In this document: positions 1 through 6,824 of the stretch, piece by piece
Layout of the letters: each line of letters opens with the position of its first letter
How positions within the stretch are numbered: the stretch's first letter is position 1
DNA from: an uncultured Lacibacter sp.
Lineage (GTDB): Bacteria; Bacteroidota; Bacteroidia; Chitinophagales; Chitinophagaceae
Direction of reading: 5' to 3'
Length of the DNA: 14,745 nucleotides
NCBI RefSeq assembly: GCF_946479605.1
Contig: NZ_CAMLGT010000069.1
Span: 1 to 14,745 of the forward strand
Translations under genes and position numbers: made by a program
Notes under the pieces: model-generated
What the model was told of the DNA's origin: nothing
The model's database searches: none
The model's input: only the letters and a program-made list of their open reading frames with translations

Positions 1-297
1 ACGCAATCAATGACTGATTCGCAGGTGCTGTACATTCATGTTAATCATCTGCAGGAGTTGTATAAGCGTTCGCATCAATGGGAAAAAGTGGGCAGGCTGA
101 TTGCTGAAATGGCTTTTTCCATTGCTATGCAGCGTACAGAAAGTTTTTTATTTATGAAACCGGAAGAACGTTATCAGCAACTCATTACCGATCATCCCGA
201 CATTTTCAACAGCATACCATTGTACCATATTTCTTCTTACCTGGGTATACAGGGGCCTTCGTTAAGCCGCATCCGGAAAAGACTTTCGGGGAAATAA
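1..297 (+). CDS. Crp/Fnr-family transcriptional regulator, C-terminal part (5' end outside window)
   Basis: The frame is open to the window edge, so the ATG at 10 is probably internal and the cyclic-nucleotide-binding-like sensor domain lies upstream. What remains is the end of the dimerisation helix and the DNA-binding domain. The stretch RTESFLFMKPEERYQQL, then the winged-helix segment around IPLYHISSYLGIQGPSLSRI, is the usual ending of the short Crp/Fnr-like regulators common in Bacteroidota, where the recognition helix lies in the SLSRIRKRL part. Such proteins normally have about 190 residues, so roughly half is missing. It ends 80 bp before the alpha/beta hydrolase on the same strand and could control it, but no palindromic operator is visible between them. 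The ligand cannot be inferred because the sensor domain is absent. Confidence 0.85.
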   Translation, partial: TQSMTDSQVLYIHVNHLQELYKRSHQWEKVGRLIAEMAFSIAMQRTESFLFMKPEERYQQLITDHPDIFNSIPLYHISSYLGIQGPSLSRIRKRLSGK

Positions 298-377
298 TCG
301 ATTTTAACCTGGGTTAAAGTTTTTGCCACCGGCACTTTCGAGCTTTGTGTTATTAAATCAAACAAAAAACACAAATC

Positions 378-1163
378 ATGAAAGCAAGTCAATCAAAAAC
401 AATCGTATTCGTTACAGGTGCATTTGTAACCAATCTTGGATGGGAACCCTGGCAACGTTATTTTGAAAGCAAAGGTTATACTACCTACGCCCCGGCATGG
501 CCTAACAAAGAAGGTACAGCAAAGGAAGTAAGAAACCGTAAACCCAACGACCTTGCACTGGCAAAAACAAGTTTAAAACAAGTGGTAGATCATTATGCAG
601 GGTTTATTGCAACACTTCCTGAAAAGCCAATCATCATTGGTCATTCATTGGGTGGTTTAATTACTCAGTTACTGGTGAGCCGTGGTTTAGCAGCAGGAGC
701 CGTTGCTTTGCAATCAGTTCCGCCGCTTGGTGTTATTCCTTATGAATTTTCATTCCTGAAAGCAGGCTGGCGTTCCCTGGGCTTCTTTACTTCGCTTGAC
801 AAAACGTATTTAATGTCGTTTAAAACATGGCAGTATGCATTTACCAATGGGATGAGTCTTGAAGATCAGAAAGCAGCTTATGAAGCAAACACCATTCCTG
901 AATCAAAAAGAGCTGCACGTGGTGCATTAACCCTCACTGCAAAAATTGATTTCAGTAAACCACATGCGCCGTTGTTATTTGTGGCGGGAGGAAAGGATAA
1001 TATTTTACCGGCTTCACTCAACAAACGAAACTTCAAACGTTACAACGATAAAAATTCTGTTACCGACTGGAAAGAGTTTCCGGAAAATAATCACTTTGTT
1101 GTTGGCCTTCCTAACTATGAAACCACGGCTGGTTATATTTACAACTGGATCCAGCAACATTAA
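378..1163 (+). CDS. alpha/beta hydrolase
   Basis: A 261-residue protein with a complete alpha/beta-hydrolase fold. The nucleophile elbow GHSLGG (residues 88-93) places the catalytic Ser at 90. GGKD (204-207) supplies the acid at Asp207, and NNHF (237-240) supplies His239. There is no signal peptide, so it is probably cytoplasmic. The N-terminal strand IVFVTGAFV and the following WEPWQRYFESKGY segment fit small serine esterases or lipases whose oxyanion hole lies near residues 13-16. The substrate cannot be told from sequence. The start at 378 is preceded by an A-rich leader without a Shine-Dalgarno, normal for Bacteroidota. The upstream gap has GAGCTTTG (340-347), a weak match to the -7 box TAnnTTTG. 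It is probably transcribed alone or with the upstream regulator and ends at the hairpin at 1198-1242. Confidence 0.9.
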   Translation: MKASQSKTIVFVTGAFVTNLGWEPWQRYFESKGYTTYAPAWPNKEGTAKEVRNRKPNDLALAKTSLKQVVDHYAGFIATLPEKPIIIGHSLGGLITQLLVSRGLAAGAVALQSVPPLGVIPYEFSFLKAGWRSLGFFTSLDKTYLMSFKTWQYAFTNGMSLEDQKAAYEANTIPESKRAARGALTLTAKIDFSKPHAPLLFVAGGKDNILPASLNKRNFKRYNDKNSVTDWKEFPENNHFVVGLPNYETTAGYIYNWIQQH

Positions 1164-1197
1164 TGATACAAACCGTACAACATGATCGTTTCTACAT

Positions 1198-1242
1198 ATA
1201 CCCTGGTGCAGCTTTCTTGATTTGCGCCGGGGTATTTTTTTT
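1198..1242 (+). terminator. Rho-independent terminator after the hydrolase
   Basis: A 13-bp stem pairs 1198-1210 (ATACCCTGGTGCA) with 1223-1235 (TGCGCCGGGGTAT), with two G-U pairs and a 12-nt loop, followed by an unbroken T run to 1242. It terminates the plus strand. Read from the minus strand the hairpin lacks a following T run, so it is at best a weak stop for the convergent cyclase gene ending at 1248. Confidence 0.88.
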
Positions 1243-1247
1243 GTGAG

Positions 1248-2060
1248 TTATTTTTGATCGCCTACCCATGCAACAATACGCAAAGGCCCACCGGTGCCAC
1301 TTTTTATTTTCATAGGTAAGGCAACAATGTATGCACCTTTTATTGGTAATGCTTCCAGGTTTGCAACATTTTCAAAGCCGGGAATATTTTCTGCATACAA
1401 TACCTGGTGTGTTTTAAAATCTTTCGATTGCCCGTAATCAACACTCGCAGTATCAATACCCACCGCTTTTATTTTCCTGTTTTGTACCAGCCATGCAGCA
1501 AGTTGAGGATGAATTGAAGGAAAATGAAGTTTGGCAACAGCACTATCGCCTTTTTCAGCAGTGCCTAAATAACTTGCAGCATCAGGATAGTATTGTCCCC
1601 AGCCTGTACGGAACAGCACAATAGCATCATCAGGAATCTGTCCGTGTTCTTTTTCCCATGCGGTTACATCATCAACCGTTATTTGATAATCGGCATTGTT
1701 TTTTGTTTTGCTGCTAACATCAATCACCACAGCATTACCGGTGAGCTGCTGCAACGGAATTTCATCTGTACTCCATTTCCCTTTTGCAAAGTGAACAGGT
1801 GCATCCAGGTGTGTGCCTCCATGTTCAGGGGAAAAGAAAGCATTGGAAGAATAATAATATCCACCTGCTGTCATGCCGTTGAATTGTGTATCGAGTTTGA
1901 ACCCTACAGGGTTGTTCGGCCAGTACAATGTTTTTTCAGAATAGGCATAGCTCAGATCAATCCATTTCCCTTTTTCAAACAATTGCGACAGGCTTTGTTT
2001 CTCCGGTTTGCTGCTGCAGCTTACAAAAATCAAAAGAACAAAAGGAATTAGTTGTTTCAT
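1248..2060 (-). CDS. cyclase-family (kynurenine-formamidase-like) metal-dependent lipoprotein
   Basis: A 270-residue protein of the cyclase family (PF04199), which includes arylformamidases and related metal-dependent hydrolases. The metal-binding signature HGGTHLDAPVHF is at 80-91. The second conserved block GIDTASVDYG is at 201-210, and LPMKIKSGTGGPLR is near 248-261. The chosen start, at 2060, gives a short hydrophobic signal ending in a lipobox-like FVSC with Cys15, followed by SSK. This predicts a lipid-anchored envelope protein. The frame stays open upstream to an ATG at 2129, but that would bury the signal 23 residues inside, so the shorter start is preferred. The metal is probably Mn2+ or Zn2+ by family. 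Members act on amide, formamide or lactone-like substrates, and the specific one is unknown. It is divergent from the small lipoprotein gene at 2186. Confidence 0.87.
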   Translation of the reverse strand: MKQLIPFVLLIFVSCSSKPEKQSLSQLFEKGKWIDLSYAYSEKTLYWPNNPVGFKLDTQFNGMTAGGYYYSSNAFFSPEHGGTHLDAPVHFAKGKWSTDEIPLQQLTGNAVVIDVSSKTKNNADYQITVDDVTAWEKEHGQIPDDAIVLFRTGWGQYYPDAASYLGTAEKGDSAVAKLHFPSIHPQLAAWLVQNRKIKAVGIDTASVDYGQSKDFKTHQVLYAENIPGFENVANLEALPIKGAYIVALPMKIKSGTGGPLRIVAWVGDQK

Positions 2061-2074
2061 ACTTGCAGTTTGCT

Positions 2075-2082
2075 TAAAGTTA
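2075..2082 (-). promoter_or_regulatory. possible -7 promoter box for the cyclase lipoprotein gene
   Basis: On the minus strand this reads TAACTTTA, seven of eight positions matching the Bacteroidota -7 element TAnnTTTG, and lies 14 bp before the start codon. No convincing -33 TTG partner is visible, only a T-rich stretch, so the call is tentative. Confidence 0.25.
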
Positions 2083-2185
2083 GTTGTTGTTGGGAAAAAA
2101 GGGAAGCTATACTGTGCAACGTTTTTCAAAATGCAATGGTCAGGAATAAAAAGTGCACAGTTATTGTTACGTTAAATCAACAGCC

Positions 2186-2614
2186 ATGAAAAAAATAGCA
2201 TTGTTTATTATTACTGTTCTTCTTGCAGGATTATTGATCAGTTGCGAACGGGAACGTACGGATTGTGACAGTAAGATCGAAGGTGCTGTTACAGCATCCA
2301 GCACAGCAAAAGAAGATAGTTTGTTGATGGTACAGCTTGCAGCTGAGATATACGAATTATCTGGCACAGCAAATTGCAACAGCAGCGATGGCTGGGCAAT
2401 TACTCCCATAGGCCATAAACCTTGCGGAGGTGCAGCAGCATATATTGCTTATAAAACATCGGTTGATAAAGAATGTTTCCTTGCTAAAGTGCAACATTTT
2501 ACTGAACAATCGAAAAAATATGCAACAAAGTATGGACTGTTTTCTGATTGTATGATAACGCCCAAGCCCTCTTCTGTAAAATGCGAAAACGGGAAAGCTG
2601 TATTTGTGTATTGA
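2186..2614 (+). CDS. small cysteine-rich lipoprotein, unknown function
   Basis: A 142-residue protein that I do not recognise as a named family. The start at 2186 gives a classic lipoprotein signal: MKK, a hydrophobic core, then LISC with the lipidated Cys at 20. An in-frame ATG at 2153 would push the signal 11 residues inward and is not used. The mature part has six further cysteines (27, 64, 80, 97, 122, 133), an even number that would allow three disulfides in the periplasm or at the surface. The segment HKPCGGAAAYIAYKTS (77-92) resembles a motif I recall in small Bacteroidota lipoproteins that also carry paired cysteines. It is divergent from the cyclase lipoprotein across 125 bp. A short hairpin, TCACAT-gttt-ATGTGA at 2626-2641, follows the stop but lacks a T run. 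Confidence 0.75.
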   Translation: MKKIALFIITVLLAGLLISCERERTDCDSKIEGAVTASSTAKEDSLLMVQLAAEIYELSGTANCNSSDGWAITPIGHKPCGGAAAYIAYKTSVDKECFLAKVQHFTEQSKKYATKYGLFSDCMITPKPSSVKCENGKAVFVY

Positions 2615-2690
2615 TGTAAATGAATTCACATGTTTATGTGATAGCTGTTGCGGTGTTATTTCATAGGTTTGCGCCGCCGTTTCTAACCTG

Positions 2691-2712
2691 GCACCTTATC
2701 ATCACGAACAGT
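2691..2712 (+). repeat. 22-bp direct repeat, copy 1
   Basis: Begins GCACCTTATC and ends ACGAACAGT. It is identical base for base to the sequence at 2774-2795, with starts 83 bp apart. Flanks on both sides differ between copies. The last four bases begin an arm that can pair with 2733-2740. Confidence 0.9.
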
Positions 2713-2753
2713 TGTTCTTCTTGCTGCTGTTAAACAGCTGGTAAATCACAAGC

Positions 2754-2825
2754 GGTTGTTGTGTAATGTATGCGCACCTTATCATCACGAACAGTAAAAC
2801 CATTGCGTTGAATTACACAACAGCC
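2754..2825 (+). repeat. inverted repeat enclosing copy 2 of the 22-bp repeat
   Basis: Arms 2754-2767 and 2812-2825 pair over 14 bp with one G-U; the core TGTTGTGTAAT / ATTACACAACA is perfect. Further imperfect pairing (CGCA 2773-2776 with TGCG 2804-2807) leaves a loop of about 27 nt that displays most of the 22-bp repeat copy at 2774-2795. There is no T run after the 3' arm, so it is not an intrinsic terminator. Confidence 0.7.
2774..2795 (+). repeat. 22-bp direct repeat, copy 2
   Basis: Exact copy of 2691-2712. It sits inside the inverted repeat 2754-2825, mostly in its apical loop. Confidence 0.9.
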
Positions 2826-2930
2826 CGGAGCAAGAGTAAAACAGGCAGGTGAAATTTCCTTCCATCATTCATCGTTCTGCTTCATTGTAAAAATGGCTTA
2901 TCTTCCGCAGGCAAAAACAAAACGGTTTCT

Positions 2931-4637
2931 ATGCCCGGCGATAGTCTTCACATCAACAATAAAGCAGTTAAACAAAACAGTTACGATGCTATTGTAATTG
3001 GTTCAGGCATCAGTGGAGGTTGGGCTGCAAAAGAACTTTGCGAAAAAGGATTAAAAGTGCTGATGCTAGAACGTGGCCGCATGGTGCAGCACGTAAAAGA
3101 TTATCCTACTGCTTTAAAAGAAACATGGGAATTCCCGCATTATAACCAACTCACCACTGATGAGAAAGAAAAGTTTCCCATTCAAACCCGTCACTTTTCA
3201 TTCCGTGAAGACAATAAACATTTTTACATTGATGATTTGAAGAATCCTTATGTGGAAACGCAGCGTTACGACTGGATAAGAGGTGATGTTGTGGGCGGAC
3301 GTTCATTGCTATGGGGAAGAGCGAGCTACAGATGGAGCGATGTTGAGTTTGAATCGAACCTGAAAGATGGGCATGCAATTGACTGGCCAATCCGATACAA
3401 AGATATTGCTCCGTGGTACAGTTATGTTGAGCGGTTTATTGGCGTTAGCGGCAACAGGGATGGATTGCAACATTTACCTGATGGGGAGTTTCAACCTGCA
3501 TTTGAGATCAATGCTGCTGAGCGTTACATGAAATCGAAAATTGAATCATTGTTCAAAAACCGTTACGCAGTACACGGGCGTGTTGCTAACTTGACACAAC
3601 CTGTTAAGGGCAGGGGACAATGCATGGCAAGAAACTTATGTCATCGTGGTTGTCCGTTTGGCGCTTACTTCAGTACAAATGCCAGCACAATGCCGGCTGC
3701 TCAGGCAACGGGAAACCTCACTGTCAGACCATACTCCCTGGTATATAAAATTTTGTATGATGAACAAAAGCAGCGTGCATCAGGTGTGGAGATCATTGAT
3801 ACGCAAACAATGAAAACAGAAACCTTTTATGCAAAGATCATTTTCCTGAATGCTTCTACTGTTGCCACTTCAGCTATTCTGCTGCAATCAACATCAAACC
3901 GTTTTCCCAATGGATTAGGAAATGGCAGCGACCAGGTGGGCCGTAATTTAATGGATCATCACAAGGGTGTAAATATAAACGGCACGCTTGAGGGGCTGGA
4001 CGAATTTTATTATTCCGGTAAACGGCCTGCATCATTATACATTCCACGTTTCAGAAATATTTTTAATGACAAGGCTGATGATTTTGTAAGGGGCTATCAT
4101 TATTTCTTATCAGCACGGAGACCAAGAACAGCAGGTGATGCAATGATTGGTGAAGAGTTGAAAGAAGCATTATCGGTGCCGGGTAAGTGGCAGGTGAGTT
4201 TAGGTGGTTATGGTGAATGTTTACCTTACGCTGATAACAGGATAACACTTGATAAAAATAAAAAAGATGCGTTTGGGCTGCCGCAGCCTGTGTTTGATTG
4301 TTCGTTCAAAACAAATGAAAAGAACATGCACAAGGATATGATCGAACGTGGAAAGGAAATGGCCGAAGCTGCAGGTTTGTTGAATATAAAAGTAAGTGCA
4401 GACATGTCGGCACCGGGTAATGCCAATCACGAAATGGGAACAGCACGTATGGGGCATGATGCAAAAACATCTGTACTGAATGCGTTCAACCAAATGCATG
4501 AAGTGCCCAATGTATTTATTACAGATGGCAGTTGCATGACTTCCAGTTCTTATCTAAACCCTTCACTTACTTATATGGCACTTACTGCACGTGCATGCGA
4601 TTATGCGGTGAGTGAACTTAAGAAGATGAACATCTGA
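2931..4637 (+). CDS. GMC-family FAD-dependent oxidoreductase with predicted Fe-S cysteine motif
   Basis: A 568-residue glucose-methanol-choline oxidoreductase. The N-terminal FAD-binding Rossmann motif GSGISGG is at 24-30, ending its second strand at LMLERG (44-49). VGGRSLLWGR (121-130) is the conserved FAD-contacting block. The C-terminal GMC domain shows NHEMGTARMG (499-508) and LNPSLT (542-547), giving the usual catalytic His500 and Asn543. CMARNLCHRGC (231-241) has cysteines spaced C-x5-C-x3-C, the arrangement I recall binding a [3Fe-4S] cluster in bacterial FAD-glucose dehydrogenase. It probably oxidises a sugar or polyol and passes electrons to a carrier, not to oxygen. No signal peptide is visible, and the usual small subunit (gluconate 2-dehydrogenase subunit 3) and cytochrome genes are not adjacent. 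The 94-residue gene 11 bp downstream is probably co-transcribed. Confidence 0.92.
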   Translation: MPGDSLHINNKAVKQNSYDAIVIGSGISGGWAAKELCEKGLKVLMLERGRMVQHVKDYPTALKETWEFPHYNQLTTDEKEKFPIQTRHFSFREDNKHFYIDDLKNPYVETQRYDWIRGDVVGGRSLLWGRASYRWSDVEFESNLKDGHAIDWPIRYKDIAPWYSYVERFIGVSGNRDGLQHLPDGEFQPAFEINAAERYMKSKIESLFKNRYAVHGRVANLTQPVKGRGQCMARNLCHRGCPFGAYFSTNASTMPAAQATGNLTVRPYSLVYKILYDEQKQRASGVEIIDTQTMKTETFYAKIIFLNASTVATSAILLQSTSNRFPNGLGNGSDQVGRNLMDHHKGVNINGTLEGLDEFYYSGKRPASLYIPRFRNIFNDKADDFVRGYHYFLSARRPRTAGDAMIGEELKEALSVPGKWQVSLGGYGECLPYADNRITLDKNKKDAFGLPQPVFDCSFKTNEKNMHKDMIERGKEMAEAAGLLNIKVSADMSAPGNANHEMGTARMGHDAKTSVLNAFNQMHEVPNVFITDGSCMTSSSYLNPSLTYMALTARACDYAVSELKKMNI

Positions 4638-4648
4638 TTCAATGCCGC

Positions 4649-4933
4649 ATGAATTACGATCAGTTTTTGCAAAGTATTCAAACAAAACAATTACCAAAAG
4701 GTATCAGCATTTATCTTACTGCTATGTGGTACGATGGATGTGAGCAGTGGGATAAAGCGCATAATTGTGTTGACAGTCTTAGCGACGCAACGGCCTGTTG
4801 GGTGCATGCTTATCTCCATCGCAAGGAAGGCGATATCTGGAATGCAGATTACTGGTACAGCCGTGCAAAAAAGGAACGGCCTTCTGTTTCACTGCAAAAC
4901 GAATGGGCAACAATCGTAAAAGCATTGTTGTAA
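4649..4933 (+). CDS. uncharacterised 94-residue protein, probably in operon with the GMC oxidoreductase
   Basis: A small soluble protein without signal or membrane segment. The central segment ACWVHAYLHRKEGDIWNADY (about residues 49-68) followed by WYSRAKK resembles a motif I recall in widespread but unnamed bacterial proteins, in which two helices carry a W-H-x-x-L-H-R-x-E-G-D signature and N-A-x-Y-W-Y. The pattern looks like a TPR/Sel1-type helix pair. The start at 4649 lies 11 bp after the GMC stop codon. An overlapping ATG at 4642 is in another frame and stops at once. After the stop there is only an A/T-dominated hairpin (AAAAAC 4932-4937 with GTTTTT 4946-4951), a weak terminator at best. 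No biochemical function is known to me; a role with the oxidoreductase is inferred from position only. Confidence 0.8.
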   Translation: MNYDQFLQSIQTKQLPKGISIYLTAMWYDGCEQWDKAHNCVDSLSDATACWVHAYLHRKEGDIWNADYWYSRAKKERPSVSLQNEWATIVKALL

Positions 4934-4977
4934 AAACAGGTTGTCGTTTTTAGCCCGCAGTTTGTCGTTATCACACA

Positions 4978-5008
4978 TTGTAAATGCAGAAAAAAGCATC
5001 GAAGTTTG
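4978..5008 (+). promoter_or_regulatory. candidate Bacteroidota promoter for the SRPBCC gene
   Basis: TTG at 4978-4980 and GAAGTTTG at 5001-5008 are separated by 20 bp. This resembles the TTG / TAnnTTTG sigma-factor pattern of Bacteroidota, with one mismatch in the -7 box. A start near 5015 would leave a leader of about 30 nt before the ATG at 5047. Confidence 0.35.
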
Positions 5009-5046
5009 TATCGTTAAATCGATCATCAATCAAAAAAATAACGATC

Positions 5047-5472
5047 ATGTCAACGCAGTCAGCAACAGTAATTACAGTAGAAACAATTGTCAATGCACCG
5101 GTAGAAAAAGTGTGGGATGTATGGAACAATCCTGATCATATCACAAAATGGAACAGTGCTTCACCAGATTGGCATACTCCCTGGGCAAAAAATGATTTAC
5201 GTGTAGGAGGAACACTTACAGCACGCATGGAAGCAAAAGACGGCAGCTTTGGTTTTGATTTTGCAGGCGTGTACGATGTAATTACCAACAACGAATATAT
5301 TGAGTACACCTTGGGCGACGGCCGCAAAGTGAAGGTCAGCTTTACAGCAGAAGGACATGCAACAAAGATCACAGAAAGCTTTGATGCTGAAAGTGAAAAT
5401 CCTGTTGAAATGCAGCAAATGGGCTGGCAGGCAATACTCGACAGCTTTAAACGATACACAGAATCGATCTGA
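5047..5472 (+). CDS. SRPBCC / AHSA1-like (START-fold) protein
   Basis: A 141-residue single-domain protein of the SRPBCC superfamily, Aha1/AHSA1-like branch. The N-terminal block VETIVNAPVEKVWDVWNNPD (11-30) continuing HITKWN is the family's first strand and helix. GGTLTARMEAKDGSFGF (54-70) and FAGVYDVI (72-79) are the central strands, and the long C-terminal helix MGWQAILDSFKRYTES (125-140) closes the hydrophobic cavity. These proteins bind small hydrophobic ligands or act as stress or resistance accessories, and the ligand is not predictable here. The start is set at 5047 because domain similarity begins there; an in-frame ATG at 4984 adds 21 residues rich in Lys/Ser and overlaps the candidate promoter. 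It is a monocistronic unit closed by the terminator at 5492-5519. Confidence 0.9.
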   Translation: MSTQSATVITVETIVNAPVEKVWDVWNNPDHITKWNSASPDWHTPWAKNDLRVGGTLTARMEAKDGSFGFDFAGVYDVITNNEYIEYTLGDGRKVKVSFTAEGHATKITESFDAESENPVEMQQMGWQAILDSFKRYTESI

Positions 5473-5491
5473 TAAGTTTGTGAAAAATGAT

Positions 5492-5519
5492 AAAGGGCTG
5501 CGCTTGCGGCCCTTTTTTT
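5492..5519 (+). terminator. Rho-independent terminator after the SRPBCC gene
   Basis: AAAGGGCTGC (5492-5501) pairs with GCGGCCCTTT (5506-5515) over 10 bp with one U-G and a GCUU tetraloop. A T run follows to 5519. It separates the SRPBCC gene from the muramidase gene and argues against the muramidase starting at the in-frame ATG at 5487. Confidence 0.92.
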
Positions 5520-5576
5520 GTGAGTGGTAAGCATGATAACAAAAAGTTGAATAGATTAGTCGCTCAAATCATCTTC

Positions 5577-6800
5577 ATGGAGAAAAAAAGTATTGTCCTC
5601 GTCTTCTTTGCTGTTATTTGTTTGTTTGCATTGGAAAGTGTGAATACAAGTAACAAACCTGTTGCAGTGAAAGAAACCATTATTACAGGTGCAGATCAAA
5701 CAGAAAAATATCTTCCTTACCTGAAAGGCAAGCGTATTGCTGTATTGGCCAATCCAACTACCATTATTGGTAAACAACATTTGGTTGACAGTCTTGTTTC
5801 GCTTGGTGTAAACATTGTAAAGGTGTTTGGGCCCGAACATGGTTTTCGTGGCAAGGCAAGTGCAGGTGTAAAAGTAAAAGATGAAAAAGATCCGGCAACA
5901 GGAGTTCCGGTTATTTCGTTGTATGGCCCCAAGCGTAAACCCAGCAAAGAAGACCTGGCAGATGTTGACCTCATGATCTTTGATATACAGGATGTGGGTT
6001 GTCGTTTTTACACCTATATAAATGTGCTCAGCCATATTATGGAAGCCTGCGCAGAAAATAAAAAAGAATTGCTGATCCTTGATCGACCAAATCCCAACGG
6101 TTATTTGGTTGATGGACCAATATTGGATATGAAATATAAATCAGGCATTGGCATGTTTCCTATTCCTATTGCACATGGAATGACCATTGCAGAGTTTGCA
6201 CAAATGATCAATGGCGAAGGATGGTTACCCAATAAGCTGCAATGCAAACTGAAGATCATAAAAGTGGCCAACTACAATCATGAACTGCCATATACATTGC
6301 CGGTGCCGCCATCGCCCAACCTTAATACACAACAATCAATTATGCTGTATCCTTCCACCTGTTTGTTTGAAGGAACAGCATTGAATCACGGAAGAGGAAC
6401 TTATTTTCCGTTCACCATATTTGGCAGTCCCTTGCTGAAAGGTAAGTATCAGTTTTCCTTTACACCTAAGAGCATTCCAGGTATGGCTGAAACGCCTTTG
6501 CACATGAACAAAGAATGCTTTGGACTTGATCTGCGTAATTATGATATTGCACAGTTGCGCAAGACCAAACGTATTAATGTGCAATGGATGAAAGACCTGT
6601 ATGCAGCTTTTCCTGATAAAGCGAAGTTCTTCGATCGTACACAAAGCAACCAGATGAATGATATTAATAAACTGGCCGGCAATGCATTGTTTCAGGAGCA
6701 GATAAAGAAAGGGGTTGCGGATAAAGAGATCTATGCATCATGGGAGCCGGGGTTATCGCAATACAAAGCCATGCGAAAGAAATATTTGTTGTATCCATAA
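5577..6800 (+). CDS. DUF1343 / NamZ-like exo-beta-N-acetylmuramidase
   Basis: A 407-residue protein of the DUF1343 family, shown in Bacillus subtilis (NamZ/YbbC) and Tannerella to be an exo-acting beta-N-acetylmuramidase (GH171) that releases MurNAc from peptidoglycan fragments. Diagnostic blocks are FGPEHGFRG (84-92), FDIQDVGCRFYTY (135-147), LDRPNPNG (168-175), PPSPNLNT (244-251), LFEGT (263-267) and GRGT (272-275). A catalytic acid is probably among the conserved Glu residues such as Glu87; this is inferred. The N-terminus MEKK plus a hydrophobic stretch to about residue 20 predicts export; the Cys at 15 is not in a good lipobox. The start at 5577 is chosen because the longer frame from 5487 begins inside the previous terminator. 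TAGATTAG (5552-5559) is a possible -7 box. No MurNAc kinase or etherase gene is in the window. Confidence 0.92.
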   Translation: MEKKSIVLVFFAVICLFALESVNTSNKPVAVKETIITGADQTEKYLPYLKGKRIAVLANPTTIIGKQHLVDSLVSLGVNIVKVFGPEHGFRGKASAGVKVKDEKDPATGVPVISLYGPKRKPSKEDLADVDLMIFDIQDVGCRFYTYINVLSHIMEACAENKKELLILDRPNPNGYLVDGPILDMKYKSGIGMFPIPIAHGMTIAEFAQMINGEGWLPNKLQCKLKIIKVANYNHELPYTLPVPPSPNLNTQQSIMLYPSTCLFEGTALNHGRGTYFPFTIFGSPLLKGKYQFSFTPKSIPGMAETPLHMNKECFGLDLRNYDIAQLRKTKRINVQWMKDLYAAFPDKAKFFDRTQSNQMNDINKLAGNALFQEQIKKGVADKEIYASWEPGLSQYKAMRKKYLLYP

Positions 6801-6824
6801 TTATTCATTTGTAAAAACGATTGT

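Larger units (their letters stand above)
2615..2930 (+). other. 316-bp intergenic region with repeats and hairpins, no gene seen
   Basis: No open frame here resembles a protein. The stretch contains two exact copies of a 22-bp sequence (listed separately), a hairpin around the second copy, and two shorter complementary pairs near the first: 2709-2716 with 2733-2740 (8 bp, one G-U) and 2643-2649 with 2733-2739 (7 bp). These are mutually exclusive. Any promoter for the GMC oxidoreductase should also lie here, but no good TTG / TAnnTTTG pair is visible close to 2931. Confidence 0.6.

Noticed and set aside
1593..2051. Plus-strand 152-residue open frame
   Set aside because: Lies antisense inside the cyclase gene, is rich in Cys/Phe/Ile runs and resembles no protein family.
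2061..2129. Longer N-terminus for the cyclase lipoprotein
   Set aside because: It would put 23 residues before a well-formed lipoprotein signal.
2691..2795. CRISPR array
   Set aside because: Only two repeat units, spacing of 61 bp between them, no third copy and no cas gene nearby.
2892..2930. Upstream ATG at 2892 as a start for the GMC gene
   Set aside because: It is in a different frame; the correct frame begins with the ATG at 2931, shortly before the FAD-binding motif.
5487..5576. Longer N-terminus for the muramidase starting at 5487
   Set aside because: That stretch includes the perfect terminator of the previous gene, and a signal sequence begins properly at 5577.
5556..6035. Minus-strand 159-residue open frame
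   Set aside because: Antisense to conserved NamZ motifs, with no recognisable domain or start context.
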